A stretch of 64,000 nucleotides of DNA, from NCBI GenBank assembly GCA_958510875.1, contig OY294068.1, forward strand, positions 23,664,297-23,728,296, given 5' to 3'. Below the pieces are notes generated by a model. It saw nothing but the letters and a program-made list of their open reading frames with translations, was not told the DNA's origin and made no database searches. Source of the stretch: Endomychus coccineus. Its lineage: Eukaryota; Arthropoda; Insecta; Coleoptera; Endomychidae. The position numbers were made by a program, and so were the translations under genes. Shown piece after piece: positions 23,401 through 33,135 of this stretch; position 1 is the stretch's first letter; each line of letters starts with the position of its first letter.

Positions 23401-26400
23401 CGAACAAATACAAATCTTAGAACTTTGATTTATTTTCTACAAAAAAGTATTCTTGATAAATTTCACTTAGAGGCTTCCTGTTCGAGCTATTTTGATTTTT
23501 CTAATCAGGGTTATCTTATGGAATTTCTTTTGAAAGGCTATTTAAAACGTAAGAAAATATTTAAATACCTATTTATTGGTAACGATGAAAAAAATTCATA
23601 ATAAATGCTCAAAATGATCCATTTACTTCAAGGCAACGCAGGCATAGATTTCTCAACAACCTTCTTGTTCGAATTAATATTATACCGGGATATCAAAAAT
23701 TGTCTAGGTCAAGGGTGGTTGTGGAATCTAAAACGTGTGTCTTACTTTACGTTTGAAATAATTACGTCACCGTCACACTGACATCATCAATAACCTTCAT
23801 ACCTATTTATTTCAGTTGTAAAACAATAATGAACTATAAATTATGAAATAATTATGTGAACTTTGAACCTTTTCAGAGGTCATGGTAGCCACAATCTTGG
23901 TCAAAAACGGTTTTGAAATAGTTAATTTTCCGTAAATCGAATGACGTTCACGTGAGAAGCCCGTAGCACGCGAGTTAGAAAAGTGCAAACTGGTTGTACC
24001 TAATACGGCTTTACGACGACTTTTCGCGTGCCGTTTTCGCTCCATGTAGTTAGATTTAGTATCGGCCGTGCCCGACTGCCCTTCTTTTTTCGTTAAATGT
24101 CCATTAAATAGGAAAATTTAATTAAAACAGTTTGAGCTATTCTCAGATCTCAGCTACGCGCGTCTGACGTGCGACGTACCAAAGAGAATTTTCTCGCGAC
24201 TAAAATATATACGAATCGGGTAAAAGCTAGCGGCCCATAGCCAAAAACACTTTATTACAACTGGCGCCAGTCGCATGGGGCAAGAAACGGCCCCAAATTA
24301 ACATGACCGAGATAAAATGTATAAACTCCAACTTACGCGCAGCGAGCTCCTCGAAGCATATGTCAAAATGGTTTCGTTCGTAGCTAATTACATAGGACGT
24401 CTGGCGTTCATGCAATCATGTTTTTAGATAATTCGAACCTTCTAATTTCGATAGGCCACGTGAAAATCAAGGAGTCCAAAGCGCTAAAGACTTCTGAGTG
24501 TTACAATATTCGTATAAAATTGCGAAATTTCGCACTTTTAGAAACTTCAAATTAATTATGACATAATTATTTCAAACGTAAAGTAAGACACACGTTTTAG
24601 ATTCCTCAACCACCCTTGACCAAGATAATTTTTGATATCCTGGTATTATTAATTTCACCACAAGCTCTTCGAATATGATCAAGTAGATCTTCTCTATTAT
24701 GAGCCGACGTGGCATAATTTTATCTATTAAATAATCCCAAGCAAAAAAAACGTATGGACCAAACATATTGTTTTTGTAAATGCCAAGCCAGACATTGACA
24801 TTGAATTCTTCTTGAAAATTCCTAGATCTTGTACCATGATGGGTTTTCATTTGCCCATAAGAAACTGAATAACAACAAAAACTTTTTCCAGCAAATATTG
24901 TGGATAGATGAAGCACATTTTGCACGGACGTGGATTTATTAATTTTCACAATTTATGTTTATGGACAAATGTCATGGTACAAGATCCAGGAATTTCCAAG
25001 AAAAATTCAGTGTCAATTGTCTGGCTTGGCATTTACAAAAACAATATTTTTGGCCCATACGTTTTACCATACAGACTAACGGCCGCTGCATTTTTAGAAT
25101 TTTTGGAAACTAATCACGAAGACACCACACAATGAGGGAACAAATGCATGGATACAATTGGATGGCTGTCCTGTCCATTTTGGGAGAATGGCTAAATAGA
25201 AAGTACGGTGAAAGATGGATGGTGGTCCAGTTGCATGGCCTCCTCGATCACCAGACCTCAATCCTCTGGACTTTTTTGCAAATAACCATTTGAAAGATAA
25301 AATTATGCCACGTCGGTTCATAATAAAGAAAATCGATTCAATCGTATTCGAAGAGCTTGTGGTGAAATTTATATATTTTTCATCGTTAGCAATAAATAGG
25401 TATTTGAATATTTTCTTACGTTATATCCTTTAAAAAGGAGTTCCATAAGATAACCCTGATTAGAAAAATCAAAATAGCTCGAACAGGAAGCCTCTTAAGT
25501 GAAATTTATCAAGAAAACTTTTTTATAGGCAATGAATCAAAGTTTCTAAATTTGTATATAATAATAATTTCCGACCATTGGCGTAGAAGTTTAAAGGGTT
25601 GCAACGGGTACAAACCCCGTAACTACGCTACTGTATTTGTCTCAAAAACATTTTGTGACCAAAAAAATTTCTCATCCAGTAAAACCAAAGTGTACCAAGT
25701 TTGAACTGAAAATTTTCATTTTTTCAGAAGATAATGAAGAAATCGTTATAATTTTTCAACACCCTGTATCTCAGAAACGAAGTGATTTAGAGAAAATTTT
25801 TATAAGAAAGACCCTTATTATTTTTAGAAGTTCTATCGTTTCCCGAAGTTATGAACGAAAAAACTGAAACACCCTGTATATAAGAAACAATCAAGCTTAT
25901 CTACTAAAAATACTGTTAAAACTACTGAGGATCTTTCAGCTACCAAGTAGTCATCATCAGAGTATTGGATAAGGGTGATTGTATCTTATTTATAGTGATA
26001 TAGTAGTGGATCAAAATCTGGTTAAGCTTGGACTCTTTGATAATGAACAAACTAACAAGAGAAACTGATATAAAATTGTGTGTTTTCCTTACTTCTTGTA
26101 TAACTTCTTCTTTTTCTACCAATTCTTTCTCCAACATAACCACCCTCTGATAATAGTCAGGAATATTTTTTAAAGATTCATTCTCTATAAGGATTCTTTC
26201 ATGGCTTATTGATATATTATTCAATGCAGCTTCTAATTCTTTTACTTTATCCTTTGTAACCTTCAGTTCCTCATCTTCAAAGAAGGAATTGTTTCCATTG
26301 ACGGATTTATTAAGAACTTCAACATTCTTCACATCACCCTTCATTCTCATGATTTCTTCATCTTGGAGTTTTCTGATCTCATTGCACTTTTCAACTTCCA

Positions 26401-28162
26401 AAGTTAGTGATGCATTAGCACCTTTCAGCTACGATGAAGAAATAATAATAATTTTAATACAGAAAAAACTGGCTGTATGAGCTTAGTTCCAATGCTACTT
26501 ATAAGATTTATATTTCCAAAAAAAATAGTAATTGGCATGTTGTTGACAAGTATTTCACATTAAAACTTTAAATCTCATCCTTAGTTCCAGATTTCACATT
26601 GCCCTCTGGAGGCAGCCTGTGATTGTTGGCAAAATTTCAGTGTATAATAGAGATGGGAAGTAACGAATGGAAAGGAACGGTTTCAATCGTTCCCATTCCA
26701 CAAAAATACCGTTCGATGGAACATATCATATCAAAACATAGAAGGTAGCTACACTCCATTCGTTCCAGGCTTCGAAGTTCCTTATTTTTATTTTGAGTTA
26801 TTTGTTTGTTTATTATTAAAAAATTGTTGTTTACGTTTTACAATGAATTTGTTGCTTTTTCTTGAGTATTTAAATAGCCCATTATTAATTGATATTTCCA
26901 CGATTATTTCTGAATTCTGATTATATTATATGATCTTTCGAAAGCCTGTTTGATCAGAAGTATTGTTATGAAAGTAGAGTTAGAGTTCGACTTTGACAGA
27001 TCGACATCAAATGCTCACTGAAGTAACGAAAACGAAAATAAAGTCCCTGATACTAAGTTATAGATTAGGTACTTTACCTATGTTGTATTATGATTTATGG
27101 TAAAATATAATTGAATCGTATATTCATGTCTATAAACAATTTCCAGGGCAACGGAACAGAACTTTCCACTCCATTCAGTTCCATTTTAGTTCTACGCAAC
27201 GTTTGTTGTATAAAGTAATGAAATGAAAGGAACTGAACAAAGGAACGGAACAAAGGAACGGGTAACCTTCATCTTTTGGAACGAAACTTTACAAAGAAAT
27301 ACCGTTTCGAAATCGCGGTATTGAAGTAACGACACATCTCTAGTGTATAACAGTGCTATAATGATGTGGGATCCATCTGGAAACTAAGATATATCAGTCT
27401 ATAAAAGTTACCTACTTTTGTAATGAACTGTTTAGCTTCAGTAAACTTCTGTTTATGAGCTTGATATGTCTTTTGTACATCTGCCTGCCAAGCAACTATT
27501 CTATCGTACTGTGATTTCATTGCCATATTATTTTGGAGTATAGTGTCTGGAAAAAATAGAAGATTTTGATCATTTATCTATTATAATAATTGAAGCAACT
27601 TACTTTTAAGTTGTATGTTCTCTTCAATTAGTATCTCAACTTTAGCTTGAACCTCTTCAGGTGTTAATTCTGTTGAAATTGTGGTAATACTTATAGTATT
27701 AAGAGAATTATTGTGACTCTAAAAAATATATCTCATGTAGGTATAGTTTCATAGAAACCATTTATGACTAGTGGTCCTACAGATGTTACAATTGTCTGCT
27801 TACTTTATGTAGCAGAGGGGAATCACCTGGTTCCCTTGTGCTAAATTGCACAACAAACTTTTACAAAAATAAATTGTGTTTCAACTCACCCCAATATTTC
27901 CAGACACATTAGGCATCTCCGGAAGAACTGAATGACTTAACTGGGATAACTCCATGTTTATCAATCTTTTTGCTTCTTCAAGGGGCCCTGACTGAATTGG
28001 TTCTTCAGGAATATGATCAATTGATAAATCCAGCTCTGGCGTTAAAGATTTTCCTAGAACTACAAACGATTCTTCATCGTCTGAGCCCAATGATGGCATT
28101 GGACAAGGTTCTGAAGGGATTTTATATTCAAATTGCATTAAACCACTCGTAGTTGTTGCCAT
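20316..28162 (-). CDS. key: IKK-gamma/NEMO-optineurin family protein (kenny orthologue)
   Basis: Coding exons: 27890..28162 (ATG at 28162), 27604..27718, 27416..27546, 26093..26428, 22875..23156, 22574..22792, then a zinc-finger exon at 20964..21068 or 20316..20414. All junctions are GT-AG and in phase; 452 residues precede the finger. Residues 28-36 (DDEESFVVL) form an acidic LC3/Atg8-interacting motif, close in style to that of optineurin. Residues 92-379 are coiled coil. Residues 380-405 (LYKADFESEREAKERV) are the UBAN linear/K63-ubiquitin-binding motif. The finger is C-x2-C-x12-H-x3-C, exactly the NEMO/optineurin spacing. Such proteins scaffold the IKK complex in the immune-deficiency NF-kB pathway and act as autophagy receptors in the cytoplasm. 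Insects usually keep one member, called kenny in flies, hence the symbol. Introns of 3.0 and 1.5 kb hold several transposons. Confidence 0.92.
20964..21068 (-). CDS. key: Zinc-finger terminal exon 1 of the NEMO/optineurin gene
   Basis: The acceptor CACAG ends at 21069, phase 0. The 34 codons include TCPICCAKFRSIRLLEEHVD and QC, a C-x2-C-x12-H-x3-C finger, then VNESN and TGA. An AATAAA signal lies on the same strand at 20849-20854, about 110 nt past the stop, so the exon can be a complete 3' end. A weak donor (GTGAAT directly after the last finger cysteine, TGT) could instead join this finger in phase to the next exon and give tandem fingers. Confidence 0.8.
   Translation of the reverse strand, partial: SPPLSRQTCPICCAKFRSIRLLEEHVDQCVNESN
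21355..22307. mobile_element. 953-bp non-autonomous DNA transposon, copy A
   Basis: The ends TACCGGGATATCAAAAATTA and its inverse (AATTTTTGATATCCCGGTA) begin terminal inverted repeats of about 85 bp. TA at both tips fits a TA target duplication. The interior holds GGGCCGTTTCTTGCCCCG-like sequence and a 97-codon open frame (21880..22173) that is arginine-rich, matches no family I know and is shared with copy B, so it is not counted as a gene. Copy B lies inverted at 23683-24645 and a fragment at 52557-52795. It sits in the intron between the UBAN exon and the zinc-finger exons. Confidence 0.88.
23239..25876. mobile_element. Mariner-like element with long inverted arms, disrupted
   Basis: The termini CAGAGTGTTTCAGTTTTTTC and GAAAAAACTGAAACACCCTG are flanked by TA. 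Arms extend about 370 bp: TCATAACTTCGGGAAACGAT, AGTAGCGTAGTTACGGGG and GAGGCTTCCTGTTCGAGCTA on the left recur inverted in 25400-25870. Inside, transposase pieces remain: WIDEAHF near 24905 (first Asp), WLGIYKNNIFGPYV near 25020, and WPPRSPDLNPLDFF near 25225 (third Asp), all plus strand; a second copy of the middle part lies inverted at 24650-24905. Stops and frameshifts make it inactive. Copy B of the TACCGGG transposon is inserted at 23683-24645. It sits in an intron of the NEMO/optineurin gene. Confidence 0.85.
23683..24645. mobile_element. 963-bp non-autonomous DNA transposon, copy B, inverted and nested
   Basis: Same family as 21355-22307 in the opposite orientation; the tips TACCGGGATATC and GATATCCTGGTA are flanked by TA. 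It carries the same interior with many substitutions, including a shared 77-codon open frame (23812..24045). Inserted inside the mariner-like element, so it arrived later. Confidence 0.88.
26648..27342. mobile_element. 695-bp non-autonomous hAT element with exact 8-bp target duplication
   Basis: The target duplication GTGTATAA is present exactly at 26640-26647 and 27343-27350. The ends are TAGAGATGGGAAGTAACGA and, inverted, AGTAACGACACATCTCTA. An 8-bp duplication and TAGAG-type tips fit the hAT superfamily. The interior has several GGAACG/CGTTCC clusters near both ends, arranged as subterminal repeats, and no transposase. It lies in an intron of the NEMO/optineurin gene, next to the exon at 27416. 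Confidence 0.9.
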
Positions 28163-28621
28163 CTTGCTACAAAAATAATTACACATTTGTTATAACTAGA
28201 TCATAGCAGATGTAATATATTTACTTTAATTTTATTTTTATTTAAATCGCTTAGTAAGTTATAAATAATGCTTCTTCAATGTTTTGGAATAGTCATTTTA
28301 TGATTCATTCGATTTAGGATTTACATCGCAGATTGCAAGCTTGTAAATCACCTACATGCAAAATCATAGTTAAAGAAAATCGGAAACCAGATTTTGTTAG
28401 ATTTTCTATGCTATTCGGATAGTTCCATTCAACCAGACACAGAAAATGAGTAGTTCTAATAAATCCTACATCTCTACTCATAAAAATTTTTGAGGTTAGA
28501 AAGGACAGAAAGTAGGTTAGGTTTTTATTTTTTCACTTTGTGTTCATCTACTAGAATTTGACCAGGAATTGGTCTTGATGTTTAATTATGGTTGAATTGG
28601 ATATAATTTAATTTACTAGTG
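28163..28621. promoter_or_regulatory. Divergent promoter interval between key and adenosine kinase
   Basis: The start codons of the NEMO/optineurin gene (28162, minus) and adenosine kinase (28622, plus) are 459 bp apart and point away from each other, so this interval must hold both promoters and both 5' UTRs unless a far upstream exon exists. No clear TATA box was identified. Confidence 0.6.
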
Positions 28622-30606
28622 ATGATAACCTGGAATAAGAATTCAATTGTGGCTTTTGGTAATCCCTTATTGGATATAGCTCTGAAGGTTGAAGATGACA
28701 TTTTACTGAAGAAGTATGATATAAAAAGTAATGATCAAAAGGAGATATCAAAAGACGATATGCTCACTCTTCTGGAAGATATAAGGGAGTATGTAAAAAA
28801 AGTTAGTTTGTACTCAGATAGTTTCCTCAATAAATAAAAGGGAAGGTTTAGATTCTTACTGAAAAACTTCTTTCTTTTTGTCTATCACAAAGTAAATAAT
28901 GAAATAGTAATAGGTAGGTACCTACTTGTTTTTCAAAAACATTTTCAATATAGCATGTTTTGGTATGAATTTGAAACATGTAATTTATTTATAGACCCCT
29001 CTGTGAGAGTGTGGGTAATATAATATAAATAAAAAAGTCTAGTCACTTTTATTAAGATATTAAAATGATTTTATGAATCTAATAATCTAAGGAACAAAAT
29101 ATGCAAAAGTTTCCATAACTAATGCTGCTGCTGGTAGTTTCTATATCTGAAATTTATTCATGAATAATCATTGCAAACACTTGAGACTTTTCATTTTTCA
29201 GTTACAAAACTGAACAAACTCCTGGTGGTTGTAGCCAGAATACATTACGTATATTAAAGTGGTTTAATAAAAGCACTCTGGCATGCATAGTGGGATCTGT
29301 AGGAGATGATAATAATGGTCTACTACTCAAGGAGTTGTTGCAAAATGCTGGTGTAGAAACAAGGTAATTAATTTACATAATTACATCCTCTTCAATTTAT
29401 CATCCCAGTTAAATACATGTGAAGGTGATAATACTCCATTGTGCATTTTAATTTAACTCTAATTCAAAAATTATAAATAATAATATATATTAGAGCCTTT
29501 TCTCTAAATATGTTTTCCTATGATGGGTGAATTATGAGTTAATTTCTTATTAAAAGGGGGAAATCCTAGACCAAGTTGACTTTTAATGCTCGATTAGATA
29601 TTTTCATAGATTTCTATTTTTCTCATGTTCTCTCCTCACTTGTAAAATGATTCCAATAGACAGTCAATAAAATGATAGATTTTATTTCATATGATCCTGA
29701 AAATTAAACTTTAGGTTATTATTTTTCTAAGAACTTACATCACTAGGCTGGAAAGTGTGAAAGTGTTTTCTTTTAGCTAAAATTTTCCATTCTATGAACT
29801 AAAATGTTAAAATTAATATTGAAATGAATCAAAACAATCTTACAACGTCATTGAAGATATTGTAATACAGTTACCCACTTCTTTCCAGGTACATTGTCCA
29901 GGCGAACAAAGTCACAGGAAATACGGTAGCACTTGTAGGAAAAGGACACCGTGCATTGTTAGCCCATTTAGGTGCCGCTGAACACATGAGCTTGAGTAAT
30001 ATAAAGTCTAGTAGTGAAATAATTAATTTGATAAAATCCACAACACTTGTATATATAGAAAGCTTTTTCTTAACAAATAGACTAGAAGCAACAAAATTTA
30101 TAATAGAATTATGTAACCAATATGAAAAACCCATTTTAATGAATATTAGTGGTCAATATTTATTTAATATAATACCTAGAGATGTGCAGTTTCTTGTAGA
30201 ACAATCTAATTTTATATTTGGTAATAAAAGTGAATTCATAGCACTTGCTAAATATATGCAAAATGATCTTATCGAATTAGCTTTCAAGTTTACGATGGAT
30301 GAAAAGAAAGATAGGATTCTTGTAATAACTGATGAAGAAAATGATGTGATATTAATCCAGAACGGTAAAATTGAAAAAATTCCAGTATCACCAGTAGAGG
30401 CAGCAAAAATCAAGGACACTATAGGTACAGGGGATGCGTTTGTTGGTGGATATGTTGCCGGTTTGTTGACTGGTTTGGCGCCAATGGAGTGTTGTAAACT
30501 TGGCTGTTATGCTGCTCAAGAAATAATTCAACAAACAGGCTGTACTGTTCCTGATTTTCCTCCTTTAGATTGTAAATTTTCTCAAATTGATCCTGTTATA
30601 AGCTGA
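28622..30606 (+). CDS. Adk: Adenosine kinase
   Basis: Three exons, 28622..28788, 29202..29363 and 29889..30606, give 348 aa, the usual size for animal adenosine kinase. The ATG at 28622 (MITWNKNS) was chosen over a GTG one codon upstream. It is a PfkB/ribokinase-fold enzyme: FGNPLLDI (12-19) and PGGCSQNT (63-70) form the nucleoside-binding face, FGNKSE lies near 220 and DTIGTGDAFVGG (286-297) carries the catalytic Asp292 and the anion hole. It phosphorylates adenosine to AMP with ATP in cytoplasm and nucleus, so it sets adenosine levels and feeds purine salvage and the methylation cycle. Introns are 413 and 525 bp and hold no recognised transposon. The reading frame is intact. Confidence 0.97.
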
Positions 30607-31586
30607 AATTACAATGCAGTTTTATCAAAATATAGGTGTTATATTATGTGTGTGTTGTTTTTTAAAGACGATTTGTGATGGTCTTGTTACGATACAATAT
30701 TTCACATTTCAAGAGTTTCCTGATTTCTCTATGGTCACCCAAAGCAATCCAAAGTAGTAGATGAATTTTATATAATTCCCTCTTAATGTGCAATTTTAGT
30801 CATATGTGTCAATTGTGCTGTCGAGGTAATGAATTGATGGAAACCGTGACACGGAAACGTTAAATCGAGACCGTAACAGGTCTGATTGGTCCTCATGTCA
30901 TGACCACTAATAGGCTCCTCCTTCACCAGTACTTAATATCATACCAACGCCGAACGAGCGTAGAGAAGTGTACTGTGGTAGACATGGAGTTAGCCTTTAG
31001 GTAAGGGAGAGATAATAGTCGCGTATCAGGATATATTGTAGCTTATTGCAGTCGTATTCATAGATAACTCTACTACCGATAGTAGAGTTATCTATGGTCG
31101 TATTGAAACGTGATTTCAGAGAACAATGTTTACCGCTCAACAAATATCAAGATATTTTGAACTCTACTCATATTCTTCTGGTAGGCTATCTCTAATGTCC
31201 CAAATTATACGTGCATGTGTTCACATAAGACAGTGGAGAATAACATATTCTATGTTATTCTTATTTATACTAGGAGGTCGGTCGGTCAGTACGCTGCGCA
31301 TATGCCAAAAGTGTTGAGCCGATCAAGAGCGTGAGCCGCAGTCTGTCTAGGCTTAAGGTACAGTGAGTGAATCGGAGTCACCGTTCATTTATCACATTAC
31401 AAAAGGGCTTATCTATGAAATTTTTATTTTTTCAACATTCAATTCTAAGTCTATATAATCTTCATCTGAACTTTTATAGTCAATTTTTGTACACCATCCT
31501 CTATTTACATTATACAATAACTGTCAGTAATGAGTTAATATTCAAGAACTACCCTGCCAATCTACTGTCAAAACATTGCTCTGACC
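30607..31586. other. Intergenic with a palindrome copy
   Basis: Follows adenosine kinase. Bases 30830-31370 are less AT-rich than their surroundings and contain the second copy of the 38-bp palindrome (31059-31096), which suggests an unrecognised repeat. No coding motif was seen. Confidence 0.4.
31059..31096. repeat. 38-bp palindrome, second copy
   Basis: Same sequence as 2444-2481 apart from one base at the centre (CCGA for CCGG). Confidence 0.9.
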
Positions 31587-32191
31587 CACGGTCGTATATA
31601 CAGGTCTGGGAACTCGAGGCTGTTTCCTATGTGTGAAGTGAGTCCGTTAAGCGTCATCTGTTGCATAGTACCAAAAGGGTGGCGCATGAGTCGAGGAATG
31701 ATCTCTGGCACGTATACGACCATGTTCTCTGGCAACTGTCATTGTTGACTTGTAAACACAAGGAATACCGGCGTTTTTAGAAAAAAATTACGAAACCGTG
31801 CATTGTGCCGAAATGCAAAACGGGGTACAAAAGTGTAAAGCAAGAAACTTCTGTTTTTAAAGTGCCGAAAGATGCTGAAATGCGAAAAACAGTGGATGCT
31901 TGCAATTCCGTTTTAACGAGGTCTTTTATGTGTGCGAGCATGTATAACGAAAAAGGGGAAGTTATTTTTAAGGTGAGTAACACATTTTGACAAGAGTAAC
32001 AGTTCTATTCCTCTCTCAAATCAGAATAGGAAATATTGCGTTACGAGAAAAATTATTTTACTTAATAATGTGATTGTTGCCATACTTCGATCCAAGCGCT
32101 AGCTGGTGGCTGAGCGAGGGACTACGAGTTTGGCGGCATGTAAGAGACTCATGTCAAACATAGAGTTCCCAGACCTGTATGTACGACCGTG
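31587..32191 (+). mobile_element. P-like non-autonomous element, 605 bp, with THAP-domain fragment
   Basis: The target duplication CTCTGACC is exact at 31579-31586 and 32192-32199. The terminal inverted repeats begin CACGGTCGTATATACAGGTC and extend about 27 bp. On the plus strand at about 31800-31975 a frame reads VPKCKTGYKSVKQETSVFKV, then PKDAEMRKTVDAC, the start of a THAP zinc-finger domain, ending in a GTGAGT donor-like site (31973). THAP domains are the DNA-binding part of P-element transposases, and P elements make 8-bp duplications, so this looks like an internally deleted P relative that kept its first exon. A related copy is at 41672-42198. Confidence 0.87.
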
Positions 32192-32199
32192 CTCTGACC

Positions 32200-33135
32200 C
32201 TGCCCGTTAGAGCCTTCGAGATGGCGAATCGAGCATGTGTCAAAAATCGCCTTATTTTCCTCAATCGAACACAGAACTTGACTGAAAGTGGTCGATAGAA
32301 ACTAATCGAAAACGCTAGAAACGAATCAAGTATTTTGACGGACCGCTCTGATCTATTACTCCAAAACGGCTTGAGGTACATTACATTTTTAAGATAGTTT
32401 GTTTCGAGCATCATATCTAGTTTGTGTCAAAATTCCAAATGGATTGCATTTATCATTTGACCGTTACACGAGAACATAAATTTGCCAAATTCATTGAGCC
32501 TATACTAACGTAAGAAGTAGGTACATTAGGTTGAAAGTGGTAAAGCTACTGTAAATTGACGGTTGAAACAAACCGAGTTCAGTTACAGAATAGTGGCTTG
32601 TTTAATGAAAGTTCCTAGTTCCTATTACTAGAGTTTTGTGATATTTGCCTACATAAAAAATTGGGTAGGCTATCTTTTCATAGAAATTCTTCCCTTTCTT
32701 ATTCTCTATGCCGTTTTAAACGTAAAAGTTATATACATTATTTACTCTATAACTCTATACTCTACTCTATAATCTATGACCTGTATGGGTTATGTTATTG
32801 CTTGATTATTATTTAAAATTTTTAAATGTTATGATTGTTATGTATGTTTACCATTTACTTACCTACTGTCGGTATGTATATTTATGGAATTGATGGGGTT
32901 TACGTAAACTTATATATGTACTAGAAAATAGTTCTCGGTAAGTTTATTTCAAATTATAGAAATCGTAGCCTACTAGAAGTCTGATAGAAATATACAGATA
33001 CATTAAACCTTAAGGTGTATCTTACGTTTACTGAAATTAACCGAATTAATTCATATTCGTAAACTTATAATTCTCTTGATTATTTTATTGAAGCTTAAGT
33101 TAATCTGAATTGGTGATAATATACCAGCCACAAAT
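32200..33135. other. Intergenic upstream of DMAP1
   Basis: Contains the DMAP1 promoter and 5' UTR by position. No exon or repeat was recognised. Confidence 0.4.

Noticed and set aside
25094..25433. Small genes with WPPRSPDLNPLDFF
   Set aside because: This is the catalytic-domain remnant of a mariner-like transposase between long inverted arms, with stops and frameshifts.
31805..31990. A host THAP-domain gene
   Set aside because: The frame lies wholly inside an element with inverted ends and an exact 8-bp target duplication, and a second copy exists at 41.9 kb.
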